Below, piece by piece: positions 1 to 6,622 of a stretch of 9,818 bases of DNA (position 1 is its first letter; each line of letters begins with the position of its first letter). The translations under genes and the position numbers were made by a program. The DNA is from Anaerolineales bacterium (GTDB lineage Bacteria; Chloroflexota; Anaerolineae; Anaerolineales; UBA11657), in assembly GCA_947503585.1 (NCBI GenBank), contig CANNEJ010000038.1:1-9818 (forward strand), read 5' to 3'. Under the pieces are notes generated by a model. The model did no database searches, had not been told where the DNA came from, and saw nothing but the letters and a program-made list of their open reading frames with translations.

Positions 1-127
1 CAAAATCATTGGTCGTTGGAAATTTATCTGGCCCGATTGATTCAGCGCGAACACGCAATTTTGGGTATGTTCGCTTTAATATGTTGACAAGGCGCGGATC
101 GGTTTCGACGATTGCATCGATACTCAA
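1..127 (-). CDS. Partial TPR/glycosyltransferase-like protein, internal fragment running off the left edge
   Basis: On the minus strand an open frame runs from a stop at 169-167 to the window edge. From a possible TTG at 127-125 it reads 42 codons, including VETDPRLVNILKRTYPKLRV. From memory, this resembles the segment (V-E-C/T-D-x-R-L-V-P-L-x-x-R-S-F-P) found in the middle of the C-terminal glycosyltransferase-like half of many bacterial TPR proteins, not an N-terminus. The residues just before the TTG (D-I-E-S-L-S, from about 139) also fit that family, so homology may extend past the stop of the neighbouring gene. The codons are richer in A/T than those of neighbouring genes (AAA, CGA, ACA, CCA, TTT). 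No ribosome binding site is visible. It is therefore either a 5'-truncated gene remnant or one side of an assembly or rearrangement junction. Function beyond the family resemblance is not assignable. Confidence 0.4.
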   Translation of the reverse strand, partial: MSIDAIVETDPRLVNILKRTYPKLRVRAESIGPDKFPTTNDF

Positions 128-1113
128 GGATTCGATGTCGGCGTGGGCGTGGGCGCGGGGGTTTCTTCAACCGGCGGCGTGGCGGTCACCAGGCACAACT
201 GCTCCGCCGCCAAACGCTGCGCCTCCAGTTCAGGCGTGATCTCCAATTCCAGCGCAGCCACAAATTGCAGCTGCGCCGCGCATGCATCGGTGGTCATTAG
301 CAGTGCCCCGTACTCTGCGTAGGCCTGGCGCAGGCGCACGCGTGTATCCATAAAGTAAGGCGCCATGGCATAGAGCTCGCGATACTGACCAATTGCGTTT
401 GGCCAATTAATTCCCCACCATGAATTTGCCAGTGTGTAAGTACGCGCCCATTGCAGCAACTGAAGCGCGTCGACATCCAGCCGCGCCAGCTCTGCGGCGC
501 GCTCCAGCCACAGGATGCCCGGCCCGAGGCTGCCCTTGTTTATAGCTTCCATGCCGCGATTGCGCAGCCCGACAAACAGTTGCGCACCCACCGTGCCACT
601 TTCATAATCCGGCGCGCTGGCGTGCAATGCAGACGCAAGCTGCACCACAGTGGGCCAGTCATCCACCTTGTACGCAGCTTGCAGCTTGGCAAACAACTCG
701 GCCGGAGCGGTGGGTAGGGCAGTGGCTTGCGGCGGCGGCTCGGTGGCAGCTGCTGCATATGCGGTGGGCTGTGTGGACTCGCGCACGCGCGCTAGCAACT
801 CCGCCAAGCCGGCGTACTGGGGAGCAAAGCGCTCAACATACTCAAGTCGCTGCAGGGCGAGCAATGGCTGGCCGCCCTCAAAGTCGCGCTGCGCCATCAC
901 AAACTGCTCTGCCAAATCATTTGCCAGTTCGGTGGCGGCAGCGCGTCGCCGGTTCTCGGTGCCGGCGGTGTAGCCGCCATAACCGGCAAGCCCAGCCGCC
1001 AGTAGGACGGCAAGCAGCGGCAGCCCAATGGATACCCAGGCACTTCTTGCCGGCCGGTTGTCCGGCGTGGCATGCTGTGGTGATTGCAAGATGGCGCGAT
1101 TATATCTTTGCAA
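124..1113 (-). CDS. Membrane-anchored TPR-like protein with Pro/Thr-rich tail
   Basis: A 329-residue protein with a short polar N-terminus (1-25), one hydrophobic segment (about 26-50) and an exported region, so probably N-in/C-out. Two helical regions flank a Pro/Ala/Thr linker (about 114-138). The first (55-112) has the spacing of one or two TPR-like hairpins; the second (138-308) has TPR-like helices with motifs such as DDWPTVVQLASAL, the GxxxxAxxxxxRAAELARLD pattern, and WPNAIGQYRELYAMAPYF. It ends in a TPTPTPT tail. I recognise it only as a Chloroflexota-type exported TPR protein; such proteins usually scaffold protein-protein contacts. The longest frame starts at TTG 1113. A second in-frame TTG at 1089-1087 lies 9 nt after a perfect TATAAT on this strand and gives a cleaner membrane-protein N-terminus, so the shorter start is plausible. 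It is divergent from the TPR gene at 1185. The apparent C-terminus (SNP, stop TGA 126-124) may be artificial because the sequence changes character near 140. Confidence 0.75.
   Translation of the reverse strand: MQRYNRAILQSPQHATPDNRPARSAWVSIGLPLLAVLLAAGLAGYGGYTAGTENRRRAAATELANDLAEQFVMAQRDFEGGQPLLALQRLEYVERFAPQYAGLAELLARVRESTQPTAYAAAATEPPPQATALPTAPAELFAKLQAAYKVDDWPTVVQLASALHASAPDYESGTVGAQLFVGLRNRGMEAINKGSLGPGILWLERAAELARLDVDALQLLQWARTYTLANSWWGINWPNAIGQYRELYAMAPYFMDTRVRLRQAYAEYGALLMTTDACAAQLQFVAALELEITPELEAQRLAAEQLCLVTATPPVEETPAPTPTPTSNP
1099..1104 (-). promoter_or_regulatory. -10-like hexamer TATAAT upstream of the alternative start at 1089
   Basis: The minus strand reads a perfect TATAAT here, 9 nt before the TTG at 1089-1087. 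No convincing -35 (TTGACA-like) lies 16-18 bp upstream. If used, transcription would begin within a few bases of the TTG and the mRNA would be essentially leaderless; the TTG at 1113 would then lie upstream of the transcript. This is pattern reading only. Confidence 0.35.
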
Positions 1114-1124
1114 CTTTGACCAAA

Positions 1125-1137
1125 CCTGTACAACAGG
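1125..1137. promoter_or_regulatory. Small dyad CCTGT-ACA-ACAGG in the divergent intergenic region
   Basis: Arms 1125-1129 and 1133-1137 are perfect inverted copies around a 3-nt centre, in the 71-bp gap between two divergent TPR genes. An operator here could act on both genes. The arms are only 5 bp, so chance is a serious alternative. Confidence 0.2.
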
Positions 1138-1170
1138 GCGCGAGACGGTATGATTTACGGTGGCGCTGGA

Positions 1171-1176
1171 TATAAA
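1171..1176 (+). promoter_or_regulatory. -10-like hexamer TATAAA just upstream of the TPR gene
   Basis: TATAAA ends 8 nt before the ATG at 1185, compatible with a leaderless or near-leaderless transcript for the TPR-phosphofructokinase pair. A second candidate, TATGAT at 1149-1154, would give a leader of about 25 nt. TTGACC at 1116-1121 is 27 bp from TATGAT, too far for a standard -35/-10 pair. No strong Shine-Dalgarno precedes the ATG; only a weak AGG lies 2-3 nt away. Confidence 0.35.
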
Positions 1177-1184
1177 ACAGGCAC

Positions 1185-2501
1185 ATGTACCTAGATCGAG
1201 GGAAATTTACTTTGCGGCGCCAAAAGCGCAGCCGTCCGGGGCGCGTGGCGTTATATTTGGCGCTGATTGTGCTGGGCATCTACATAATTCGCGAGCAGCA
1301 TCAGGGCAACGTCCGCCCAATGCTAATGGCGACACCCACCGCCACGCGCAGTGCAGTTTCCTTCGCCGAAGAAGCCGAGGCGCACTTCTCAGCCGGGCGG
1401 CTAAGACGCGCAATTGAGTCTTTCCAAAAAGCAACCGAGGCGGAGCCTGCAAACGCCGCGTACTGGGTAAAACTGGCGCGCTTGCAAGTTTATGCGGGCG
1501 ACGCTGAAGCAGGGCTGGAGTCGGCCAACACGGCTGTGCTGGTACTGCCGGAAGACAGCGGCGCGCATGCCGTGCGCGCATTTGCGCTGGACTGGACCGG
1601 CGATTATGAAGAGGGCAGCCGCGCGAGTGTGCGCGCAATTCAGCTGGATCCCAACAACGCGCTCGCGCACGCCTATTATTCAGAGATCCTTACCGACTTG
1701 CAGAAGTACGCACAAGCCGGCGATGAAGCCCGCCTGGCAGTCAGCCTCAACCCCAACAGTATGGACGTGCAGCGCGCTTACGGCTACTATCTGGAGAGCG
1801 TGGCAGCGTATGAGGATGCAATCATTGCATACCAAACCGCGGCCACAATTAACCCCAACCTCGGTTTAATTTACATGCGCCTCGGGCTCAGCTACCGCGT
1901 TCTGGGACAGTACGAGACCGCGGTGGAATATTTTCAACGGGCAAGTTCCCTGGACCCTAAAGACACCGCGCCGCTGCTCTCGATTGCCCGCACTTATTTT
2001 CAAACTGGCGAGTATCAACGCGCCGCACAGTATATTGAAAGTGCGCTGGAGCTGGAGCCAACCAATCCGGATATTTACGGGCGTCTGGGGCTGGTGGAAT
2101 TCAAGGCATTAAACTATGAGGGTGCGGTGACGGACCTCGGCTGCGCAATTGATGGCTGCACCCACCCGCTCACAGCCGCGGTTGTGGCCGGCATGCCGCT
2201 GAAGTCGGAAACACTTGAGTACTATTACACCTACGGATCTGTGCTGGCGGCCTACCTCAAATGCGATCGCGCGCTGCCGGTATTCAGCCAAGTGGCCGCG
2301 TTTACTGCGGATGACCAAGTGGTGCAGAGCATCGTGGCCGAAGGACGCGCAATTTGCGAACAAGGCGGAACCCCTGGCGTTGAGACCAACACGCCCGCGG
2401 CCGACAACACTCCTGCCGCAGACAAGACTGCAGTGCCGGTTGCGAGTGAAACACCGCAGCCCGAAGTCACACCCATCCTCACACCCACTCCCGGCTACTA
2501 A
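1185..2501 (+). CDS. Membrane-anchored tetratricopeptide repeat protein
   Basis: A 438-residue protein. A basic N-terminus (R/K-rich, 5-20) precedes one hydrophobic segment (about 20-35) with no cleavable lipobox, so it should be an N-in single-pass protein with its repeats outside the membrane. Residues about 56-325 hold seven or eight TPR units of about 34 residues, shown by repeated A-x-x-x-F/Y-x-x-A-x-x-L-x-P-x-N/D endings: KATEAEPAN, RAIQLDPNN, LAVSLNPNS, TAATINPNL, RASSLDPKD, SALELEPTN. A Pro/Thr/Ala-rich tail follows (about 396-438, ending LTPTPGY). TPR arrays bind partner proteins; no partner or enzymatic role can be read here. The stop TAA (2499-2501) shares its last base with the ATG of the phosphofructokinase gene, so the two are probably cotranscribed and translationally coupled. 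The ATG at 1185 is chosen because it places the basic/hydrophobic anchor at the N-terminus. Confidence 0.88.
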   Translation: MYLDRGKFTLRRQKRSRPGRVALYLALIVLGIYIIREQHQGNVRPMLMATPTATRSAVSFAEEAEAHFSAGRLRRAIESFQKATEAEPANAAYWVKLARLQVYAGDAEAGLESANTAVLVLPEDSGAHAVRAFALDWTGDYEEGSRASVRAIQLDPNNALAHAYYSEILTDLQKYAQAGDEARLAVSLNPNSMDVQRAYGYYLESVAAYEDAIIAYQTAATINPNLGLIYMRLGLSYRVLGQYETAVEYFQRASSLDPKDTAPLLSIARTYFQTGEYQRAAQYIESALELEPTNPDIYGRLGLVEFKALNYEGAVTDLGCAIDGCTHPLTAAVVAGMPLKSETLEYYYTYGSVLAAYLKCDRALPVFSQVAAFTADDQVVQSIVAEGRAICEQGGTPGVETNTPAADNTPAADKTAVPVASETPQPEVTPILTPTPGY

Positions 2502-4765
2502 TGGCTAAACCGCCTGCGGCCGAAAACCAAGTGATGCGCGTCGGCGTGTTGACGAGTGGCGGTGACGCACCCGGCATGAATGCCGCAGTGCGCGCCGTGG
2601 TGCGGACTGCACTGGACCGGGGCGCGGAAGCCTACGCCATCTACGAGGGGTTGCAGGGCCTAATCGAAGGCGGGACAAGCATCCGCCAGATGCAATGGGA
2701 TAGCGTCAGCAGCATCATACAAAAAGGTGGCACAATTATTGGCACCGCGCGCAGCGCCGAATTCCTTACCCGCGCCGGGCGCAAGCACGCCACAGCTAAC
2801 TTGCTGCAGGCCGGCATTGACCGGCTGGTGGTGGTGGGGGGAGATGGCAGCCTGACGGGCGCCCAACTGCTGTACACAGAGTGGCCGGAGCTGCTGCGCG
2901 AGCTGCTGGCAGACGGCAGCGTGCCGGCTGACTTGGCAGCCAAGTTTCCGGAGCTGTTTATCGCCGGCTTGCCCGGCTCCATTGACAACGACATTCCCGG
3001 CACTGACATCAGTATTGGTGCCGACAGCGCCCTGCACCGCATCACGAATGCGGTTGACGCCATCACCAGCACGGCAGCCAGCCACCAGCGCAGCTTTGTG
3101 GTGGAGGTGATGGGCCGCAGCTGCGGGTACCTGGCGCTGATGAGCGCACTGGCCACCGGCGCGGACTGGGTGTTGATACCGGAAAGCCCGCCCAATTTCG
3201 ACGCGTGGCAGCAAAAGATGAGCAGCGTGCTGCGGGACGGGCGCACAATCGGCCGCCGTGACAGCATGGTGATTGTGGCGGAGGGGGCGCGCGACCGGCA
3301 CGGCAACCCAATTAGCTCCAGCGAGGTGAAGGCTGCGCTGGAAGAGCACCTGCAAGAGGAGGTGCGCCTCACCATTCTTGGCCACGTGCAGCGCGGCGGC
3401 GCACCGAGTGCCTTTGACCGCAACCTGAGCACAATTCTCGGGAGTGCGGCTGTGACGCACTTGCTGCACGCACAGCCCGGCACCCTGCCGCAGCTGGTGG
3501 GCATTCGCGGCAATCGCGCGGTCATCACGCCATTGCATGAATGCATTGGCACCGCGCAGGCAATTGCAGCTGCCATGAACTCTGCCGACTACGCGCGCGC
3601 CATGGAGCTGCGCGGCAGCAGCTTTCGCGATGCGTTTCGGACCGTGCGCACTCTGGTGCGCGCCCTCCCGCATGCGCCGCAGCCCGGGCGCCGCCAGCTG
3701 CGCATTGCCATCGTCACCAGTGGCGGAGCCGCAGCCGGTATGAACACCGCCGTGCGCGCAGCGGTGCGCGTGGGCATTGATCAGGGCCACACGCTGCTTG
3801 GCATTGCAGATGGCGTGCAGGGCATGATTGAAAACCGCGTGAGTGAGCTGACGTGGATGAGCGTGAACGGCTGGGCGCACCTGGGTGGTGCCGAACTGGG
3901 AACTAATCGCAAATTGCTGGCAGCGGCCGACTACGCGGCAATAGCACGCACCTTCGCTGCGCAAAATGTGCAAGCGCTGCTGCTGGTTGGCGGCTACAGT
4001 GCGTACCGCGCAGCGCACGGCTTGCTGCAGCAGCGCGCCACCCACCCCGAGTTCCGCATTCCGCTGGTATGCCTGCCGGCCACCATCGACAACGACCTGC
4101 CCGGCTCAGACCTTAGCATCGGGACAGACACAGCGCTCAACAACATCGTGGACGCCGTGGACAAAATCAAGCAGTCTGCCGTCGCATCCCGGCGCGTGAT
4201 GGTGGTGGAGGTGATGGGGCGCTACTGCGGCTATCTTGCGCTGATGTCCGCCATGGCAACCGGTGCCGAGCGCGTCTATCTGCATGAGCAGGGTGTGAAT
4301 CTGGCGGAACTGCAGGCCGATGTGCAGGCGCTGGCATCCGGATTTAAGCAGGACAAGAAACTGGGCCTGCTTATTCGCAATGAATATTGCAACGCGGTTT
4401 ACGACACGCGCTTCATGTGGCGGCTGTTTGCTGAGGAAGGGCGCGGGGTCTTCGAGGCGCGCTATGCAATCCTCGGACACCTGCAGCAGGGCGGGGATCC
4501 TTCGCCGTTTGACCGCATTCAGGCGACACGCCTCGCCACCAAGTGCCTTGACTACATTTACGAGCAGGGCCAGCAGGCCGAACCCGCGGGCGCGTTCATC
4601 GGACTGCGCGCCGGGCAAGTACAGTTCACGCCACTGGCGCAGTTTCCCAGCATGATGGATCCCGTGACTGCGCGGCCGCGCGAGCAATGGTGGCTGGCAC
4701 TGCTGCCGGTGATGCAATCGATGGCGCAAGCCGGCCCGCGCGCCGCCCAAAGCGGTAGCCACTAA
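2501..4765 (+). CDS. Eukaryotic-type tandem 6-phosphofructokinase (ATP-dependent)
   Basis: At 754 residues this is about twice the usual bacterial PfkA (about 320): two PFK halves in one chain. It should convert fructose 6-phosphate and ATP to fructose 1,6-bisphosphate in the cytosol. N-half (about 11-390), complete: TSGGDAPGMN 18-27, GTAR 81-84, ATP-type GGDGS 113-117 (glycine, not the Asp of PPi enzymes), GSIDND 159-164 with catalytic D162, MGRSCGYLAL 204-213, IPE 226-228, LGHVQRGGAPSAFDR 293-307. C-half (about 399-745), altered: TSGGAAAGMN 406-415, GTNR 467-470, GGYSA 497-501 (nucleotide Asp lost), but ATIDND 527-532 and MGRYCGYLAL 572-581 kept; LGHLQQGG 658-665 has Gln for Arg. RNEYCN 626-631 and REQWWLALLP 727-736 match, from memory, animal/fungal PFK1 C-halves. 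So the N-half is probably catalytic and the C-half an allosteric or F6P-type site. It starts at ATG 2501, overlapping the TPR stop by one base. Confidence 0.95.
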   Translation: MAKPPAAENQVMRVGVLTSGGDAPGMNAAVRAVVRTALDRGAEAYAIYEGLQGLIEGGTSIRQMQWDSVSSIIQKGGTIIGTARSAEFLTRAGRKHATANLLQAGIDRLVVVGGDGSLTGAQLLYTEWPELLRELLADGSVPADLAAKFPELFIAGLPGSIDNDIPGTDISIGADSALHRITNAVDAITSTAASHQRSFVVEVMGRSCGYLALMSALATGADWVLIPESPPNFDAWQQKMSSVLRDGRTIGRRDSMVIVAEGARDRHGNPISSSEVKAALEEHLQEEVRLTILGHVQRGGAPSAFDRNLSTILGSAAVTHLLHAQPGTLPQLVGIRGNRAVITPLHECIGTAQAIAAAMNSADYARAMELRGSSFRDAFRTVRTLVRALPHAPQPGRRQLRIAIVTSGGAAAGMNTAVRAAVRVGIDQGHTLLGIADGVQGMIENRVSELTWMSVNGWAHLGGAELGTNRKLLAAADYAAIARTFAAQNVQALLLVGGYSAYRAAHGLLQQRATHPEFRIPLVCLPATIDNDLPGSDLSIGTDTALNNIVDAVDKIKQSAVASRRVMVVEVMGRYCGYLALMSAMATGAERVYLHEQGVNLAELQADVQALASGFKQDKKLGLLIRNEYCNAVYDTRFMWRLFAEEGRGVFEARYAILGHLQQGGDPSPFDRIQATRLATKCLDYIYEQGQQAEPAGAFIGLRAGQVQFTPLAQFPSMMDPVTARPREQWWLALLPVMQSMAQAGPRAAQSGSH

Positions 4766-4771
4766 ACAACA

Positions 4772-4799
4772 GAGCGCTGGCTGCAGGCATCCAGCGCTC
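4772..4799. terminator. Bidirectional terminator-like hairpin between convergent genes
   Basis: Perfect 9-bp arms GAGCGCTGG (4772-4780) and CCAGCGCTC (4791-4799) enclose a 10-nt loop, 6 bp after the phosphofructokinase stop. On the plus strand the tail (AATATTCC) is not a T-run. On the minus strand the hairpin is followed by TGTTGTTTAG, which is T-rich, so it fits better as the terminator of the convergent FecR-domain gene whose stop is at 4847-4845. It may serve both. Confidence 0.55.
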
Positions 4800-4820
4800 A
4801 ATATTCCGGTGCCGGATAGC

Positions 4821-4838
4821 GGCGGCACTGTTGCCGCC
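4821..4838. repeat. Second short stem-loop in the convergent gap
   Basis: GGCGGCA (4821-4827) and TGCCGCC (4832-4838) are exact 7-bp inverted arms with a 4-nt loop (CTGT). It lies between the main hairpin and the FecR-gene stop. No T-tract follows on either strand, so it could strengthen termination, protect the mRNA 3' end, or be chance in GC-rich DNA. Confidence 0.3.
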
Positions 4839-4844
4839 CGCGGC

Positions 4845-6560
4845 TCAGTCGCAGCCGGTTATCTTGAAGTTGTCGAAGCCCGCCTCAAACTGGCCGCTCT
4901 GGGTCACAATCTCAATGTCAAACCGAATGGCCTGCCCGGCATATTTAGTGAGATCCGCCTGGTAGGATTTAGAGGTCGCGCTTTCAGAATCACGCCCCGC
5001 GGTGGTGACAAACAAGGCCGCCTGGCGCGTGTCTGCACCCGGAGACCGGATGTCTACCGCAACATACTCGCGCGTGTTTAAGCCGGTCGCGTTGTGGGTG
5101 GCGTATTGCATATCCCACGTGAGGCCGGTTGCACAAGCGCGCAGCGTAACATCCTGGTAAGCACGGAAAGTTCCGGGCTTGTTGGCGATCACAAACGCAG
5201 CCCGCCGGCCTTCCGTCACCGCGAAGCTGACGGGCAGCCCGGGCGAAACTTGCGGCTCATCGCGTTTACTCGCAAAGTCATACACTTGCGCGCCGTTGGC
5301 CACGGCCAACGTCGCATCGGCGAGGCCCCAAGTGCCATCCGGGTCGGATTTGCCAAGATTCCAACACCTAAAATCACCGCTCTCAAAACTGCCATTACTG
5401 AGCATGTCCGGTTCGCAAACGACGACCGCGGCGGCGGTTGGCTGCGCAGTTGGTTGGCGTGTAGCGGTGGGCACCACCTGCACACCAAAGGATGCGGTTG
5501 GAAGTTCAGTTGGCGGCTTGGTTGGCGTTGCCGGTTCAGTAGTCGGCACAGGCGTTGCCGGCGGCAGGGCTGTTGCCGGCATGGTGGCGATAGCCGGGAG
5601 CTTCATGCGCGTGGGCACGGGAGTGCCGGTCGGCAACACCGCAGATGCAACCGGCCCCATCAGCGCCAAATCGCGCGTGGGCAGCGGTGTTGCGTGGCGC
5701 TCTTGCGCAGCGTTGGCCATATTGTCCAGCGCGCCAAGCGCGCGTTCCACTAAACCAGGCAGTGCCGTGTTGGTGGGAAGACGCGTTGGAAGCACAAGCC
5801 GCAGCTCCGGGAATAAGGCCTGTACATTGCTAATTGCTTCAGGATTGTTGGCAACCCACGCCTCAAGTTGCGCCTGATCCATCGGGCCCACCACAGGCGC
5901 ACCACCGCCCTGCGGAATAAGCGCCTGCTCGCCGCGCCCGACGTCCACGGCCACCCCGCCGACTTGAAGCTTCACGGTGCCCTCCAAGTTGGTCACCACA
6001 ACATCACCGGTTTCAGAAATACCCACGCCCATCTTTGAGCCGCGTACTGATGCCACAGACGAAGCAGTTTCAATCTCCAAACTGCCACCGTTGATTTGCG
6101 CCCACACCCGGCCACCCAACAGCTTTAGCTTTGTCAGTGGCTCATAGCCAGAGTCAAGTTCCATTTCAGCCAGCTCAAACGATGAGTTCTCATCAAGGCG
6201 GATGATTGCCCCATCACTCAGTGTGACCTTCGTGCGGCTTGCCGCGCCGGTTTGCACCATGCCGCCAACCGAAATTACAGTTCCGGGCACTGCCGGAGCC
6301 ATCGCCCGAAACGATGCATTGCGTGCGCGCACATCAGCCACAAGGTCTGTAATCGTGGCTTGCTGCACGCGGTAGGGAGTCGGCGTGAGCGTATTACTTG
6401 GTTTTCTTGCCACGATGGGGAGCGCTTCAGCCTCAAGCAGGCTGCAGCTGCTGAGCAGTGTGAACGCGAGCAGAAACACCGGTCCTGCTAATCGCGCCGA
6501 CCCAAGCCGATTTTGGATTGTGATCCTGTTACCAGCGCATGTATTTGCCTGCGTATGCAT
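4845..6560 (-). CDS. FecR-domain lipoprotein with C-terminal jelly-roll-like domain
   Basis: A 571-residue exported protein. The N-terminus has a hydrophobic stretch (about 25-36) and a lipobox L-S-S-C with C39 as the lipidation site, so it should be anchored on the outer face of the membrane. A FecR-type beta domain spans about 90-220, with PGTVISVGGMVQTG, TLSDGAIIRLDENSSFEL, GGRVWAQI and the VRGSKMGVGI segment followed by LEGTVKLQV and RGEQALIPQGG. A long Pro/Thr linker covers about 285-378. Residues about 382-571 start with LSNGSFESGDFRCWNL, the typical opening of a secreted jelly-roll/carbohydrate-binding-like domain, and end near FDIEIVTQSGQFEAGFDNFKI; its four cysteines (382, 399, 476, 570) could form disulfides. 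No FecI-type sigma factor or TonB receptor is adjacent, so a classical iron-signalling role is not supported; a surface sensing or adhesive role is inference. The ATG at 6560 is 6 nt after TAAAAT and lacks a Shine-Dalgarno. Confidence 0.85.
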   Translation of the reverse strand: MHTQANTCAGNRITIQNRLGSARLAGPVFLLAFTLLSSCSLLEAEALPIVARKPSNTLTPTPYRVQQATITDLVADVRARNASFRAMAPAVPGTVISVGGMVQTGAASRTKVTLSDGAIIRLDENSSFELAEMELDSGYEPLTKLKLLGGRVWAQINGGSLEIETASSVASVRGSKMGVGISETGDVVVTNLEGTVKLQVGGVAVDVGRGEQALIPQGGGAPVVGPMDQAQLEAWVANNPEAISNVQALFPELRLVLPTRLPTNTALPGLVERALGALDNMANAAQERHATPLPTRDLALMGPVASAVLPTGTPVPTRMKLPAIATMPATALPPATPVPTTEPATPTKPPTELPTASFGVQVVPTATRQPTAQPTAAAVVVCEPDMLSNGSFESGDFRCWNLGKSDPDGTWGLADATLAVANGAQVYDFASKRDEPQVSPGLPVSFAVTEGRRAAFVIANKPGTFRAYQDVTLRACATGLTWDMQYATHNATGLNTREYVAVDIRSPGADTRQAALFVTTAGRDSESATSKSYQADLTKYAGQAIRFDIEIVTQSGQFEAGFDNFKITGCD

Positions 6561-6566
6561 GGGGGA

Positions 6567-6572
6567 ATTTTA
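6567..6572 (-). promoter_or_regulatory. -10-like hexamer TAAAAT before the FecR-domain gene
   Basis: The minus strand reads TAAAAT six nucleotides before the ATG at 6560, separated only by TCCCCC. No -35 box at standard spacing and no Shine-Dalgarno are visible. The arrangement suggests leaderless transcription starting at or next to the ATG. Confidence 0.4.
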
Positions 6573-6622
6573 CGCTATTTAGAAGCTGAAAAGAGCACAC
6601 AAGTCTGCGAGATTGCAAAAGC

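Noticed and set aside
1116..1154. TTGACC and TATGAT as a sigma-70 promoter for the TPR gene
   Set aside because: The spacing is 27 bp, far from the usual 16-18; kept only as a weak -10 candidate.
627..1175. 182-codon plus-strand open frame opposite the first TPR-like gene
   Set aside because: Trp/Arg/Gln/Ala-rich shadow of the minus-strand coding frame; it also crosses the divergent promoter region.
2641..4045. Long open frames (311 and 461 codons) on the minus strand opposite the phosphofructokinase gene
   Set aside because: They lie antisense to a strongly supported gene, have Arg/Ala/His-rich composition without domains, and are expected from high GC at third positions.
2501..4765. PPi-dependent phosphofructokinase
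   Set aside because: The N-half has GGDGS and GSIDND rather than the GGDDS and Lys-TIDND signatures of PPi enzymes.
4106..4828. 240-codon minus-strand open frame
   Set aside because: Antisense to the PFK C-half, low-complexity Ala/Arg/His/Leu composition and no recognisable motif.
5094..5877. Two overlapping 219-232 codon plus-strand frames opposite the FecR gene
   Set aside because: They mirror the Pro/Thr linker as Gly/Val/Arg repeats and show no domain or promoter.
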